Positions 1 through 11,783 of a stretch of 64,000 nt of DNA are shown one piece after another (the stretch's first letter is position 1; each line of letters starts with the position of its first letter). Under the pieces are notes generated by a model. The model was not told the origin of the DNA. It worked only from the letters and a program-made list of their open reading frames with translations, and ran no database searches. Source of the stretch: Ampelomyces quisqualis (taxonomy: Eukaryota > Ascomycota > Dothideomycetes > Pleosporales > Phaeosphaeriaceae); contig JAGTXZ010000019.1 in the NCBI GenBank assembly GCA_018398575.1, positions 1,674,001 through 1,738,000 of the forward strand, in the 5' to 3' direction. The position numbers and the translations under genes were made by a program.

Positions 1-128
1 CTCCGCGAGAGAGGCTTCTGCATTCCATCTACTTTGAGTTGAACGCAATTTTTCTCTTTCATATTAGCGCATTTTGGCCTCGGCGATATTAGTCCCTGAA
101 GCAGTAATTTTAGATGATTGACGATCAA

Positions 129-138
129 TACGGAGTAC
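129..138. repeat. TACGGAGTAC motif copy 1
   Basis: Exact TACGGAGTAC in gene-free DNA; one of six exact intergenic occurrences of the TACGGAGTA core in this window. Confidence 0.5.
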
Positions 139-684
139 GTGTGTGAGCATGTTCTTTTTACTCATCCTTTGATAGAGCACCGGTTGGGGTAGCTCGCGGT
201 TCATCAAAATGGGACGGCTTGAGTCAGCGGTGTTCGGGTGTTAAGAGACACTGCTGGTGCAAACTTGCCATGTTTGCTCGCGTTCGGGGCTGGAAGGCAT
301 AGCAACCATGTAGTTTTTACAATCATCCATACAACATGTAAGCGGCACCCGCACTTTCTTTGCTAACGTTCCATCTTGGAGTTTGTGAACTTCCAATGGC
401 ATACTTCAAGTTGCAGCGGTGGAAATGATCTGCGAGACTGAAATCCGATTTCATGTGCCAACCACAATATTGTTGCCAACTCCCACGCTGCACGGACTCG
501 GCATAGCGCGAACCATCATCACCCGCATACACGGCACCGCGTAACTAAAGGATCCTGGCGCAAGCTCTCCGTCGTGCTCGATATATATACGAAACAAGCA
601 ACGAGCCGCAGCGACCGACATTGACTGGGCGACCCAGCTGGCGGCAGGGACCGCAAGGTACCTTATGGCGAGAAAATCTGCCAT

Positions 685-695
685 GTACTCCGTAC
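685..695. repeat. GTACTCCGTAC motif copy 2
   Basis: Exact GTACTCCGTAC, the complement orientation of the same core, here extended to an 11-mer with GTAC at both ends around TCC. Confidence 0.5.
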
Positions 696-985
696 AACTC
701 ATCGAGAATGATTTCGGGCCTAGATCAGGTGAGCTTGCGGGTCTCAAACCGTGCTCATAGGATTGATCAACCGCGTCGAAATTGGGGATGTGACTCCGTA
801 CACACGGCAAGTGTCGAGGCCATATTGACGCTACGCAAATGGACAGAACCATGCCGTGCCGGGATGGCAGGTGGATCAAGTATCCGTACCTGGGTACCAT
901 TTCGGCTTCCCAGCTTGGGCCCTGGGGCTCAGCCCCTCACGGACATGTCCCCGCTTGGGCCCATCGCTTGCGCCGACAATAACAA

Positions 986-994
986 TACGGAGTA
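986..994. repeat. TACGGAGTA motif copy 3
   Basis: Exact 9-mer core in gene-free DNA; a near-copy (ACTCCGTAC) lies at 793-801. Confidence 0.5.
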
Positions 995-3900
995 ATAATG
1001 GGCGGAGAATTATGAAAGTCACAGCAGACAAACACAAGCAGCCGCCCCGATCCTGTCGGCGCCAGTCAACTAGTTGTGCATGCGCCCTTGACGCCGGAAA
1101 CCGGTACTTGCCCGTATCGTCAAGCATCAGCTGCAGTAAGCTTCTTGACGAAGACCCATGAAATTGGCGCATGGCTGCCACCTACTTTGCGCCTCCAAAA
1201 TGGATTCCGATGGCGCTGAGAGGTCAAGACCGATGGCGTCCGAAAGTCCTCCCTCTCCACCCTCCAACAGGCAAGCGGGCCTGCATCCTGCGGGTCTTAG
1301 CTGGGGCTCAAGCAGCGCCGGCCTTCTCATGCACTCTTGTTTCGCCGAACCCCATCATTCATCATCGTGCAGAAGCAGTCGACTTTTCCTCCCTGCCGGC
1401 CCATGTCACCACGCACAGAAGCTGACACCGGGACTCGAGCAAACTCTGGTTTGACAGCATGAGCGCCACGGATGACCCTGCGACCTTGACGCGAGTAATA
1501 AGTAAGGGAAACGAGACCCTTTGTTCAAACCTTATGCCCGTCATCCCGTCCCGCAGGTCTGTGTGTCCGACGTCCGTCCTCCAAGAAGGCAGGGTGCCAG
1601 GCTGATGAATGTGATGCGCTAAGCTGGCGCCGAACGCGGCGCGACGCCAGTTCTGTTCTCCACGTCCCGGCCAGCTAGCTGCTGTGATTGTGCAGCACGA
1701 GCAACACTCTCGCGTTGACCAGGAATGTCACTACCCGTCCCGAGACCTGCGCTCTCTCCAGCATGTCATCAACACGGAGGACGAGGTACATGGCCGTGCA
1801 GAGTGTGTAGACTGGCCACGCAGCGAGTGCCATGGCCCGGAGCCCCGATGCAGCTCTTCGCAAGTCAATGACCAACCCAAACCACATTTTTGGCAAATGA
1901 CACAAAGCCATTGGTACCTGGCCAAGTAACGTTGCTGAAAACAGGTGAATCGCCCAAGATGACCCGACTTGCTCCGTTTCCATCATGCAAGGAGACGCGA
2001 TACATCTTAGTCCTTACCACCTACTGTGCGTGTATATGTAACTCTGCGGCGTTCGCTTTGGACGAATCCACATGTTGCGTAGGAGGCTCCTCGCATGACC
2101 CACATGTCGCTTTCCATATGCATGCCCGCTCCATCAATGGCTACCATCCGGATGCGACCTCGAAAGAGCGAAAAATCTGCCCATGTCGCCTTTACAGCTA
2201 TGCGCGAGACACGCCGTCGGTAAAGAGCAAAGGCCATCATGTCATGATCAATCAAGAACTTTGAACCGCCGGTTCACCGATCAGAGTCTCACTGGAAGAG
2301 CATGCTCCGTCTCGCTGCATATGCAAGATATTTATCAGAATTGCGAAGATGCGTAAGTTTGCAAGGGATACGCAGCTCGTCAACACGGTGCATTATCTAA
2401 GCCACTCACACAAGTGGTCTCGCACATTAATTCAAACACCATGGCTTGATGCACGTCATTTGTCTGATGACTTCTTGGGCGCAACCGCTTATGGTACCGA
2501 GGCGAGGTCATCCCACATAAACCTAGCCTAGTTCTGAGTTACACATCTCAACACAGAATTCCATGTCGCCGCTCGCTCCCAAACCAACTGAGATACCATG
2601 AATCGTTGACCACCTCAGAACCCCACACGCCAAGACCTATCGTCTCGAGTACAAAAAGGATCTGCATCACTCTAATAGAACTATCGAGCGAACCGGCAGA
2701 GATCTGGTCCGGACAGCACGTTGCCGAACACGACACCTGTCAAGTGTTTCAGGCCCGTTCATGGCTGCAGTTGCCAATATCACTCTCTGTTGACATTCAC
2801 ACAAAAATCAATGGGGAAAATCGCAGAGATAAATCCCTCCATCTTCATTGGCTCCTGCGCGCGAACAACTACCTAGTGCTAGACCATGTTGGCCTCGATC
2901 CGTGCCGACCGAGATCTGATCAACTTAGCGGGTAACACTTTTCAAGTCAAGCCGTAACTTATCGGTCCGTTTCAGTCAATCGTTTCTGTTTTTGTTGGTG
3001 TCGCTGGCGCTGGACTGACAGTCCCTCTGCTGCATCTGCATCGGGCACGTGCGGCTCTGCGACGGACATGGATGTGTCGTGTAATACGCCTTTCAGCTTA
3101 CCTTTGGACTTTTACGATGGCCATTTACGCCGACGACGTATCAGGTCTCGCTGATGACGACACCGTGTGTTTGGATCGATCTTGAATCGATCGTGTATGC
3201 GACATATACTACTGCTATCTCCTACCCACCCTTTGCCATGTGCGTCCAGGTAATGACATGGAGAATGTTATCATGTACAGCAAGTCAATGGGACGTAGGC
3301 AGATGGACACAGGAGCGTCGTAACGACGGGTATTCCCGTATCAGAGGAAGGTCGCTGGCATCAACAGCCAATATGTACTCGCATGCAAGTCGGTATACTC
3401 ACTTCCACTGACATTCCCATGCTGGGATGGCAGTGGAATTTCAACCATATTTCTCCACTCCTCACACCCACACACCTACACGATGGCGACAATGACACCT
3501 TGTCCTATGTAGACATTCAAGCTTCCCCGATCTAAAGACTAGTTTAGTATAAGGTTTGATGAACCAAACGGGCGAGAGCAGAGTTTGACGTGAACTGGGA
3601 ACCCTGGACCCAGTCGTATGTAGTTGTGCGACTAATTTGTAAGCTAGAAATGCCGTGGTGTGTGTGGGTCCTTTTTCACATGTCAAGTGCAGAAGGTGGG
3701 TGCTGGAGGCTTGAAGGAACTGTGTGGCTATGAATGGTAGCGAGATGAGTACCATAGGCTGTGTTTATTTATGTTAAGAGCGGAGTTAAAGTGTTATATT
3801 CTCCATGTTTTACAATAAAATTTCAACAGTATGCGTTTTGTATACCACAAACCTGGAAGAGCTTTGTAATCATGTCCTCGCAAGTAGAGTAAGGCTGCAG

Positions 3901-4196
3901 CACCAGACCCTGAGAAATGAACAGGATAACATGGAGAAACTTCAAGAATACCTTTTGTACAAAGTTCCACAAGAAACAATCCAACATTGACACATAAAGA
4001 CGAATGAGACAATGAATCAACCAACCCCACCCACTCACATCTTCGGCTCCCAATCCCCCGCACCCCGAACCACCCCCCATCAACAACCTCGACCAAAAGA
4101 ACACCCAGCAATCGTCACCACAGACCCCATAACATCAGCCTATCACCCCATTTCCCCCCCCTCACCTTCATAAAAAAAAAGAAGAACCCCCCGACA

Positions 4197-5359
4197 ATGC
4201 CCCCCACGCACCTCCTAGACACCCACATCCACCTCTGGCCCTCCACAGCCACAACCCCTTCCTCCCACAAATGGATGACCCCACCCCATCATCCCCTCGC
4301 CACCCGCCACGGGCTAACAGACTACCTCGCCATCGCCTCCCCACGGCCCACAGGAATAGTGTACATCGAGACAGACCGGGCGCTTGGGACGGCGCAGCCC
4401 ACGAGCGCGCATCAGCTGCAGGCGTGGGCGAGGGAGCCATTGCGCGAGATAGGGTTTTTGCGACGGATGGTCGAGGGCGCGGGGAGCGTGGAGGAAGATG
4501 GTGTTGAGGAAGGGGGGTGCGGGATTGTTCGCGGGGTGGTTTTGTGGGCGCCGGTGGGGGCGGGGGCGGGGGTGTTTGGGGCGTATATGGGTGTTGCGAG
4601 GGAGGCTGCGGGGGAGAGGTTGTGGGGGAGGGTGGTGGGGTTTAGATATTTGCTTCAGGGGAAAGGGGTGGGGGAGGTGGGGAGGTTGGTTGGGGAGGGG
4701 GAGTGGGTGGGGAATATGCTTGTTTTGGGGAGGGAGGGGAAGGCGTTTGATGTTGGGATTGATGTGCATAGGGATGGGGAGGAGGGGTTGAGGGATGTGG
4801 TGGGGATGATTGAGGAGGTTAGGCGGAGGGAGGGGGAAGAGAAAAGGGTGAAGTTTGTGTTGAGTAAGTTTCTTTCTTCTTTTTGCATTGTTTGTATGCT
4901 TCTTTTCCAAACTTATTGCTTGCCACAATGTTTTCGCGCAAGGGTCATGGCTAACATGGACGATTAGATCACCTTTGTAAACCTCCTCTATCCAACTCCC
5001 CCTCACCAGCATGGACATCCGCACTCCGCCGCCTGTCCCCCGACACAAATATTTTCATGAAACTCTCCGGCGCTTTCAACGAATTCTCCCCTTCGAAACC
5101 CACCCCATCGTCTGTTGACGACATGGTTGCTTCCCTGTCGCCCTTTCTGGATGTTGTTTTCGAGTGCTTTCCGGGCCGAGTCATGTTTGGTTCGGATTGG
5201 CCGGTATGTAATGTCGGCGGACCGAAAGGCAAGAGTGGAAATTGGGGGTTTTGGCGAGAGATTGTGGAAAGGGTGTTGGAGGAGCGGGGGATGAGTGAGG
5301 AGGAGAAGGAGAGTGTGTGGTGGGGGGCGGGGTGTAAGGCGTATGGGATCGAAATGTAA
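4197..5359 (+). CDS. lra2: L-rhamnono-1,4-lactonase-like amidohydrolase
   Basis: Probably hydrolyses L-rhamnono-gamma-lactone to L-rhamnonate, step two of the fungal non-phosphorylative L-rhamnose pathway, in the cytosol. The model has two exons, 4197-4863 and 4968-5359, with a 104-nt GTAAGT...TAG intron in phase 1, giving 352 aa. Joining the exons creates the family motif VLNHLCKP (His about residue 224). The N-terminal HxH metal-binding motif is DTHIHLW (His10, His12), and MFGSDWPV near the end supplies the conserved Asp of the Amidohydro_2 family. Residues 100-220 are very rich in Gly, Val, Arg and Glu because the coding strand is almost C-free there. The next gene, convergent and 249 bp away, is a strong LRA1 match, which is the main reason to prefer lactonase over a generic amidohydrolase. 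Family is clear; substrate is inferred. Confidence 0.85.
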
Positions 5360-5608
5360 CAATGACTGCTGAATTTGATCCCGTACCATCATTGATGAGA
5401 CTCATCCGAGTCGAGCTTCTCCAAACTTTGAACACACTGGAATGGTCGGTATTTATGCATGAAAGTAGACTTCAGAGGATTGAGTTGAACAGGTTGATGT
5501 ACGTTGCATGAACACTCAAAATTGCTTCACGTGAGACTAAATGCACAACATATAGGGCTTTGGCTGACTAGTCAAGGTTATGTGCATTGGTAGTTGTTTG
5601 CGCATGTT

Positions 5609-6474
5609 CTACTGCAGGTTTACGAATAACCCTCCATCAACAAGCAGTTGGGCTCCGGTTACATAGCTCGACAAATCACTGCCCAAGAATACAGCTGGTC
5701 CAGCCAGATCACTCGGCACGCCTGTCCTTCCGAGCGGAATGCGACCCTCCATGTACTTCCTCTTGGTGTCGTCCTCCAAGTCTTTCTTATTCAATTGTGT
5801 CTTGATTGTGCCCGGCAGTAACGCATTACACCTGATATTGTATTTGCCGAGCGCACATGCTGAGGATTGGATGAGGGAGAGTACACCGGCTTTGGTGGGA
5901 GTGTAGTGCCCTTGCTGTGCGCCGCCAACCAGAGCTGATATAGAAGACACGCCGATGATGGAGCCTCCTGGGGGAGACTGCTGAGAGAGCTGTGTTGCGG
6001 CCGCGTGGATGGTGTTGTAGGCGCCTGTAAGGTTGGTCCCGATGGTTTTATTCCATAGGTCTGGTGTGATCCTGTACAAGATGATGCGTTAGGTCGAACT
6101 CTACTTGGAAATCATAAGTAGGGTGCATACTCCAAGAATTCCCTAAACTCGCAAATGCCGGCATTGCTGATGAAGACATCCAACCGTCCCCATTTCTGCA
6201 CAACTGCTGCAATGAGCTTCTTGCCGGTTTCTGGAACACCGACGTCGCCGGAAACTTCTATCAGTCTCTTCCGAGCTTCATCCTTTCCGCCCACACTTTG
6301 CGATATTTCGTCGAGAAGGGTCTGGAACTGTTCTGACGACTTTGGGTCGCCGAGATGGTTGACAGCTACATTTGCGCCATTGTTGATATAGCCAATCGCA
6401 ATTGCACGACCGATGCCTGTCACGCCCCCCGTGACTGCCATGGACTTGCCAACCAGGAGCTGGGACCGTGCCAT
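5609..6474 (-). CDS. lra1: L-rhamnose 1-dehydrogenase (SDR family)
   Basis: NAD(P)-dependent oxidation of L-rhamnose to L-rhamnono-1,4-lactone, step one of the LRA pathway. Exons are 6474-6131 and 6071-5609; the 59-nt intron GTATGC...CAG is in phase 2, giving 268 aa. The N-terminal Rossmann motif TGGVTGIGRAIA starts at residue 15. SNAGICEFREFLE then runs across the splice junction into ITPD, as in the yeast enzyme. The catalytic region is GVSSISALVGG followed by YTPTKAG (the Y-x3-K pair), and the C terminus is LLVDGGLFVNLQ. These signatures closely match the characterised Scheffersomyces stipitis LRA1 as I remember it, so the call is firmer than a generic SDR. It lies tail-to-tail with the lactonase gene. 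The rest of the pathway (LRA3 dehydratase, LRA4 aldolase) is not in the window. Confidence 0.92.
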
Positions 6475-6808
6475 TGCGGGGACGTCCTTCCGCTATTGTC
6501 GAGTACGTTAGAGGGGTGAATGCGGGGTGTTGGGGAAGTTCAGGGCGGAACAGTAATCTCGCAGGTATCGCACAAACGGCAGCAGACGCTCGGTAGGTGG
6601 AGAATAGACTGGCAGGCTCGTGAAAGCATGGTGGAATCGTACATGAATCTAGTTTGATTTGGGACTGGTGAAGAGGATGGGCACGTGACCGTCGGAGTAA
6701 TTGCCGCCGAGCAAAGCTTTGGCGCTATGGCGGGCGACTCAACACGTCGCGATCAAACCACTTGCGCACCTTCAACTGCCTCTCTTGTCGGTGGGTTCAC
6801 GCTCTAGT

Positions 6809-9011
6809 ATGGTGTACAACTGGGACGACAAGGAGGGGGAGTGTTACAGGCTCTATGTGGAGGAAAAGAAGAGCCTGGATGAGGTCATTGCCCACTGGGA
6901 CGCCCAAGGGTTCACTCCAAGGTATGTGACTGCGCGGCTGAACGAATGGACAGCCGTATATCACTTGCTTCAACCGTGTACAAGACATGCTAACCATCAT
7001 CTTCAAGCAAGCGGGCTTTTCAGACGCAGTTCAAGGTATGCTGACATGTGTCGGTCTACCTTGACGCCCCCCACTGATCCCCACGCAGCGATGGGACTTT
7101 CCCAGCAAACACAACCCGGCGCACAGGAACCCAGCCCTCGTCGCCCGCCTCCGCGAACTGTGGGAGCAGAACTACACGCAGAATGACATGATCGACACGC
7201 TGCAGAATGAGGGCTTCCCTATCAACGACCGCGAGCTGATCAGACTGCGGCTGCGGCTCAAACTGCTGCTGAGAGAGAGCGTTCCCAGACCCCGGAAGAA
7301 GCGCGGCGCGGGAGAAGGCGTGCAGAAGAAGCCGGCGAAGAAGCTGGCGAAGACTGTACCGGGACGAGGCGTTATCAACCAGCTCGGGAACGCGATTCTA
7401 GCCGAGGAAACCTCGGGCGAGGAAAGCGAGGACGAGCCAGCCGACCAGGAACAACACGTCGGAGAAGCTATACCTCGTACGCAAAATGCAGACATTGCCG
7501 AGGCCGAAGCGAGCGTCAGCGATGAGCCTGCTCCGTTATCGGCAGAGGAACAACTCCGTAAGCAGCTACGTCAAGAGCAACTGCAGCGCGAGAGCGACGA
7601 AAAGTGGCGCACGCGCAAACGAAGACGAAGGACACGCGGGTGGGCAGGGCTACCCGCCGACGCACCGGGCGAGCCTCCACGCTTCCCGTCAGAAACTACC
7701 ATCGACGAAGCGAAAGCATACCTCGGCCTGGACAACGACATGTATCGAGACGTCCGGGAGCGCTTCTTCCAGATTTGCAAGGACAAAGATGTGCTCAAGA
7801 AGACGATCGCGGGTCCTGTCAAATGGGCACAGATAGTCCGACAGCTCATAACCGAGAGCGAACATCTATCAGGTGTTTTTCACAGGGAGCCCGATGTGCT
7901 TTCCAACGTGGACGCTCTGTTCCGGCCAAAGAGCCAGAAAGCGTTATCCCTCGATGTCATATGCATGGATGTCACCAAACGTCTCCGTACTATGGACTCG
8001 CGCATGACCCTCGCCGACGTGAAGAATATACTCGTCCTGAATCCCGAGAAGACGCGCCAGGCTCGCACTATGTTTGCTGCGAAGCTGAACGCGAGTCACT
8101 TGACCAACAAACACGAAGCGGGCGAACAGCAATGGGCCGACCTGAAGACAGAGTGGGTGAACGAATCTGAACATCTACGGCGAGCACTTGCTGCAGGGGA
8201 TGCCGATCCCGAGTATGCGAGGAAGCTGAAGGCTGTGGAGATGCTAGCAAGAGATGTGATGAAACGACTACAACAAGAAAAGTCGGCAACGGATCCCACT
8301 CGGAAGAAGCAGATCCACCAAGGTCCTGGACCTGGTCCCGCAAAGCCAGTCGTCGCTGCTCAAGCACCAGGTTCACGTAGCAAGAGCCAACCTACCGAGC
8401 GCACCGAGATCCAGAGCGCAAGCCAAACAAACTACGATAACATGACCGCTCTGGCATCCGCCGTAGATCTTCAAATTGATCCAAGTCTCCTCCTCGCCGC
8501 AAGCGACGCAGCAATCTTACCCACGCCATCGTATCTGCCAGACCAGCATTACCAATACCACGAGCCCCAACATTCCTCGCAATCCTACCGCCCTGCTGCT
8601 CACCCCGCTTACCCCCACGATCAAACATACTACCATCCACCGCATACTTGCACACCAATATCCCCAAGTCCATCATCATCATCGACATCGACCCCTATGC
8701 CCATCTACTTCCGTCTACACCCGCACTCGACGACCCCATTCCCCACCAAGACTGTCTGGCTCTCCATCCTGCACCACATTTCGCTTTTGGAAATACGCAG
8801 CTTGGCGGCAAGAGAACACGCGGGTTGTGCAGTGGTGAAATTGGAGGGGCTGGTGACATATAGAGGGAGCCAAGGAGACAAGGAAGTGTCTGTCGAAGTA
8901 GGCGATGACGAGGAACTGGGGGCGTATCTGGGACATGTGAGGAGTGCAGGGGCAGGACAGGGGAAAGCGACGTTTGTAGTGCTCATGGATGGGAGTGCGG
9001 GGTTTGCTTGA
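6809..9011 (+). CDS. Clr5-domain protein of unknown function
   Basis: Three exons: 6809-6921, 7008-7035 (only 28 nt) and 7089-9011, giving 687 aa. The spliced N terminus reads as a Clr5 domain: YNWDDKEGECYRLYVEEKK, then FTPSKRAFQTQFKRWDFPSK across both junctions, then a second conserved block with LRELWEQNYTQNDMIDTL and a run of Arg/Leu. A basic segment follows (PRPRKKRGAGEG). The middle (about 230-400) is charged and helical. A Pro/Ser/His-rich low-complexity stretch (about 440-540) precedes a compact C-terminal segment beginning PIYFRLHPH. The first intron contains a good CTAAC branch site. An in-frame ATG at 6701 exists, but homologues I recall begin at MVYxW, so 6809 is chosen. A nuclear or chromatin role is only suggested by the Clr5 name; the biochemical function is unknown. 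Confidence 0.8.
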
Positions 9012-9282
9012 ATTGAATTGGGAGAGGAGCTACTGTGCGTGTCCCGTCTAGACAAAGTGCGAAGCAGCAGCAAAGGAGTCATTCCCCATTAGAGAAACAA
9101 AAAATGGCGGTTTCCTTCAAAACACACAAGAGCGTATCAACCAACGTCAATTTTGCCAAAAAGAATAAACAAAATCCATGGCTGGTCTACAGAGTTAGCC
9201 TAAGGCGATGGACGCACCCATGCCAGGCATATCTCGAAGAGCGATAGTAGACTCTGGGAACCCTACCCCATCCTTCCCCCCA

Positions 9283-11472
9283 CTATCCTCCACTCCCTTG
9301 CTCCCTCGCCTGCACAACCCTCGTCTTCCCCGCCTCCCTTGCCCCGCGCCGATTCTGCTCCGCCCGTCTGTCAAACCCGCTCTTGGTACTTATCCTCGCG
9401 GCCTTGCTGCCAGCGCGACGACTCTCGACGCCGCGCCTGCGCACCTCGCTGCGCGCGCGCTTGCCCACGTCGGGCAGCGCATCGAGGAGCCACTGGTCGA
9501 CGGCGGGGCGAGGGGCGGCGGCAGGGCGACGGCGGGCCTGTTCGCTCGCGCGAATGACGTTGGCAATGGATTTAATGTGGGGGATATCGTGTGCGGTGTA
9601 AAATGTGAGGGCGCAGCCGCCCTCGCGGCCTGCGCGGCCGGTGCGCCCGACGCGATGCACGTATGCGGCTGGCGAGGTTGGGGCGTCGAAATTGACGACG
9701 CCGTTGAGGCCGCGGAAATCGATGCCGCGGGATAGCAGGTCCGTTGTGATGAGGATCCAGGTCTCGCCTTTGCGGAAATTTGTCATTACGGCGTCGCGCG
9801 CGCTGGACGAGAGGTCGGCGTGGAGGACGGCGATGCGCGATGAGCCGCCTGCTTCCGGGGGGATGTCGTAGCGGAGTTCGGAGTGAAGGGCGATGGCGCG
9901 GGGGATGGTTTGTGTGAAGATTAGAAAGGGGGGGCGGGGGGTGGGTTTGTCTGAGCTGGTGGTGGTGGGGTGCAGGAGTTGGCGGAGACCGAGGAGTTTG
10001 CCTTGTTCGGTGGCGGCGTAGACGAGTTGGTGCGAGATGTTGGGGATGGCCGTGTCCTTGAGGCCGACGACGAGGCGGAGGAGAGGGGGGCGAGGGGTGG
10101 TAGAAGAAAGATTTTCCCAGCGCGAATTGATAATAGATATCGTGAGGTCTTCGATATTCGAACCCATGGTGGCCGACCACAGACCAACTCGGAGGAGGGG
10201 GTTCGAGCATGCAGACCACGTAGCGACTGTTTGTTCGCGGAAAAGGGGGTCGAGCAGGACGTCGGCTTCGTCGAGAACCAGGCGGCGCACGCTGGAGAGA
10301 TCAGCGACGGTGCCGTCCTTGCGCTTCAGGGAATTGAGAAGCGCGAGAGGTGTAGCGACGAGTATCGCTGCCTTGACCAACTCCGCTTGCCTTCGCTTTG
10401 GTGTCTTTGGTGCTGCCGTCTCTTCTTCCCCATCCGATTCAGAACCACTGTTCTCATCTTCAGACACCTCTGCCATCTCATGTGCCTCTTCGCTCAGCTC
10501 TTCCTCTGACCTCTTCACCACCTCCATGCCCTTTCGCATAAGTGTAGCCTTGATGCCCGTACCTTTTGCCAGCTTCCTCGCCTCGTTGACGATCTGCGAT
10601 GCGAGTTCTCTTGTAGGCGCCAGGACGACAGCTTTCGGGCCCTCCTTGCCATCTAGCTCCTTGTTTTCCGCAAGCAACGCATTGATGATTGGTATCAGGA
10701 AAGCAATCGTCTTTCCACTACCCGTCGGCGCCACGGTCAAGAGGTCGATGTCACCACCGAATTCCTCGCCCGAAGACGCTTCAGCGGAAGTCGCGCCATT
10801 CTGCTGTCGACGACCACTGTTAGTAAGCAACAAAGGCAGCGCACCAAGCTGAACCTCGGTAGGCAGCTTATACCCCTGCTCGTGTACATTCTCCGCCAGC
10901 CGTTTCGAAATGCCATATCGCGTGCGCAACTGCGCAAACGACGTAAGCGGCCGCGGAAACAGCTGCGTCTTTGCATCCTTCTTCTTATGCTGGACAAGCT
11001 GCTTTTCCTTTTTACGCCTCTCGCTCTTCTTCTTCTTCTTGCTCTCCTTGGACGGCTCCTCTTTGGGCGCGAAATCCTCCAGGACCGCAACCTTGAGTTT
11101 ATGCGAGCGCAATATGCGCTTGCATTCTTCCACATCATACGGCTCGTCCACCGCAGCTTCCTCTTCTGTTGGTGCCTTGAGCTTCTTCTCCTCGCGCCGT
11201 GCCTTCCCGTCGCCGCGTCTATTCGAATACTTTGCGCCGGCGAAGAAATCAAGGTCGGCAGGCAAAGCTCCCGTTGACTCAGCACAAGAGTCGACGCCAA
11301 GCTGTCCCCTCTTTCGCTTGCGGCTCGTGTTTGCACTCTGCGGCGATTGCGCGGGCTCGTCGTCGTGGCCGAAGAGCTGTGGGTTTGCGACGGCGCCCGA
11401 CGAGGGAAGCTTCTGCGCAGGCGGATTCTGCGGCGCCTTGGAGGAACGCGAGAGGAGTTTGAAGACGTTCAT
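9283..11472 (-). CDS. rok1: DEAD-box ATP-dependent RNA helicase Rok1
   Basis: Nucleolar helicase required for early pre-18S rRNA processing in the small-subunit processome. Intronless, 729 aa, matching the family length. The start MNVFKLLSRSSK and PADLDFFAG (about 71-79) are typical Rok1 N-terminal features. A Lys-rich stretch lies at about 140-165. The Q motif region is GYKLPTEVQLGALP (200-213), motif I is APTGSGKT (248-255), followed by PTRELA, DEAD in VLDEADVLLD, SAT in GLWSATMG, and HRVGRTGRAGREG. An acidic insertion (about 315-365, with EDENSGSESDGEEE) sits between motifs Ia and II and is characteristic of Rok1/DDX52 rather than other DEAD-box proteins. The tail is Arg/Lys-rich. It neighbours a mitochondrial gene with no obvious functional link. 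Confidence 0.95.
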   Translation of the reverse strand: MNVFKLLSRSSKAPQNPPAQKLPSSGAVANPQLFGHDDEPAQSPQSANTSRKRKRGQLGVDSCAESTGALPADLDFFAGAKYSNRRGDGKARREEKKLKAPTEEEAAVDEPYDVEECKRILRSHKLKVAVLEDFAPKEEPSKESKKKKKSERRKKEKQLVQHKKKDAKTQLFPRPLTSFAQLRTRYGISKRLAENVHEQGYKLPTEVQLGALPLLLTNSGRRQQNGATSAEASSGEEFGGDIDLLTVAPTGSGKTIAFLIPIINALLAENKELDGKEGPKAVVLAPTRELASQIVNEARKLAKGTGIKATLMRKGMEVVKRSEEELSEEAHEMAEVSEDENSGSESDGEEETAAPKTPKRRQAELVKAAILVATPLALLNSLKRKDGTVADLSSVRRLVLDEADVLLDPLFREQTVATWSACSNPLLRVGLWSATMGSNIEDLTISIINSRWENLSSTTPRPPLLRLVVGLKDTAIPNISHQLVYAATEQGKLLGLRQLLHPTTTSSDKPTPRPPFLIFTQTIPRAIALHSELRYDIPPEAGGSSRIAVLHADLSSSARDAVMTNFRKGETWILITTDLLSRGIDFRGLNGVVNFDAPTSPAAYVHRVGRTGRAGREGGCALTFYTAHDIPHIKSIANVIRASEQARRRPAAAPRPAVDQWLLDALPDVGKRARSEVRRRGVESRRAGSKAARISTKSGFDRRAEQNRRGAREAGKTRVVQAREQGSGG

Positions 11473-11783
11473 GGTGTGGCTGGCAGTGGCGGACTTGGTG
11501 GGGGAGTTCTTGTGGTCTCGTCACAGCAGGGGTGGCGTGGAAAAGTTCTGGCGGGTCGCGGCAGGTCGGCCAAGACAACCGCCGATCATCACTCGGAATT
11601 CGATGCACAGCAGGCTCCAAGCTGTTCATGGATGCATGGTCAATAGTTGCACATTGGGAATGAAATCTGAATCAAGGCTATGTGCAATAGTACAGTGTCG
11701 AGCCCTCCGCCCCATGCCAATCGTACACGTCCGAGCTCTCTTCCGGAATCACGTGGTAAACAGGCGCGCAAAGGGCCTCGCGC

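Larger units (their letters stand above)
1..4196. other. gene-free left flank
   Basis: No ORF in this 4.2-kb stretch has recognisable domains, coherent codon use or joinable exons; the longest open frames are about 125 codons and overlap in several frames, as expected by chance. It holds three exact copies of the 9-mer TACGGAGTA or its complement (near 129, 86 bases into the 601-700 block, and 986) plus a near-match at 793. No transposase, tRNA or rRNA signature was seen. From about 4020 the plus strand becomes strikingly G-poor and C-rich, leading into the next gene's start. Confidence 0.6.

Noticed and set aside
4314..5048. 244-codon antisense ORF opposite the lactonase gene
   Set aside because: It arises from the C-poor coding strand; the protein is a Pro/His/Leu run with no domain, while the plus strand matches a known family.
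9572..10219. 215-codon minus ORF in another frame of rok1
   Set aside because: Low-complexity Arg/Pro/His product and fully inside the helicase gene.
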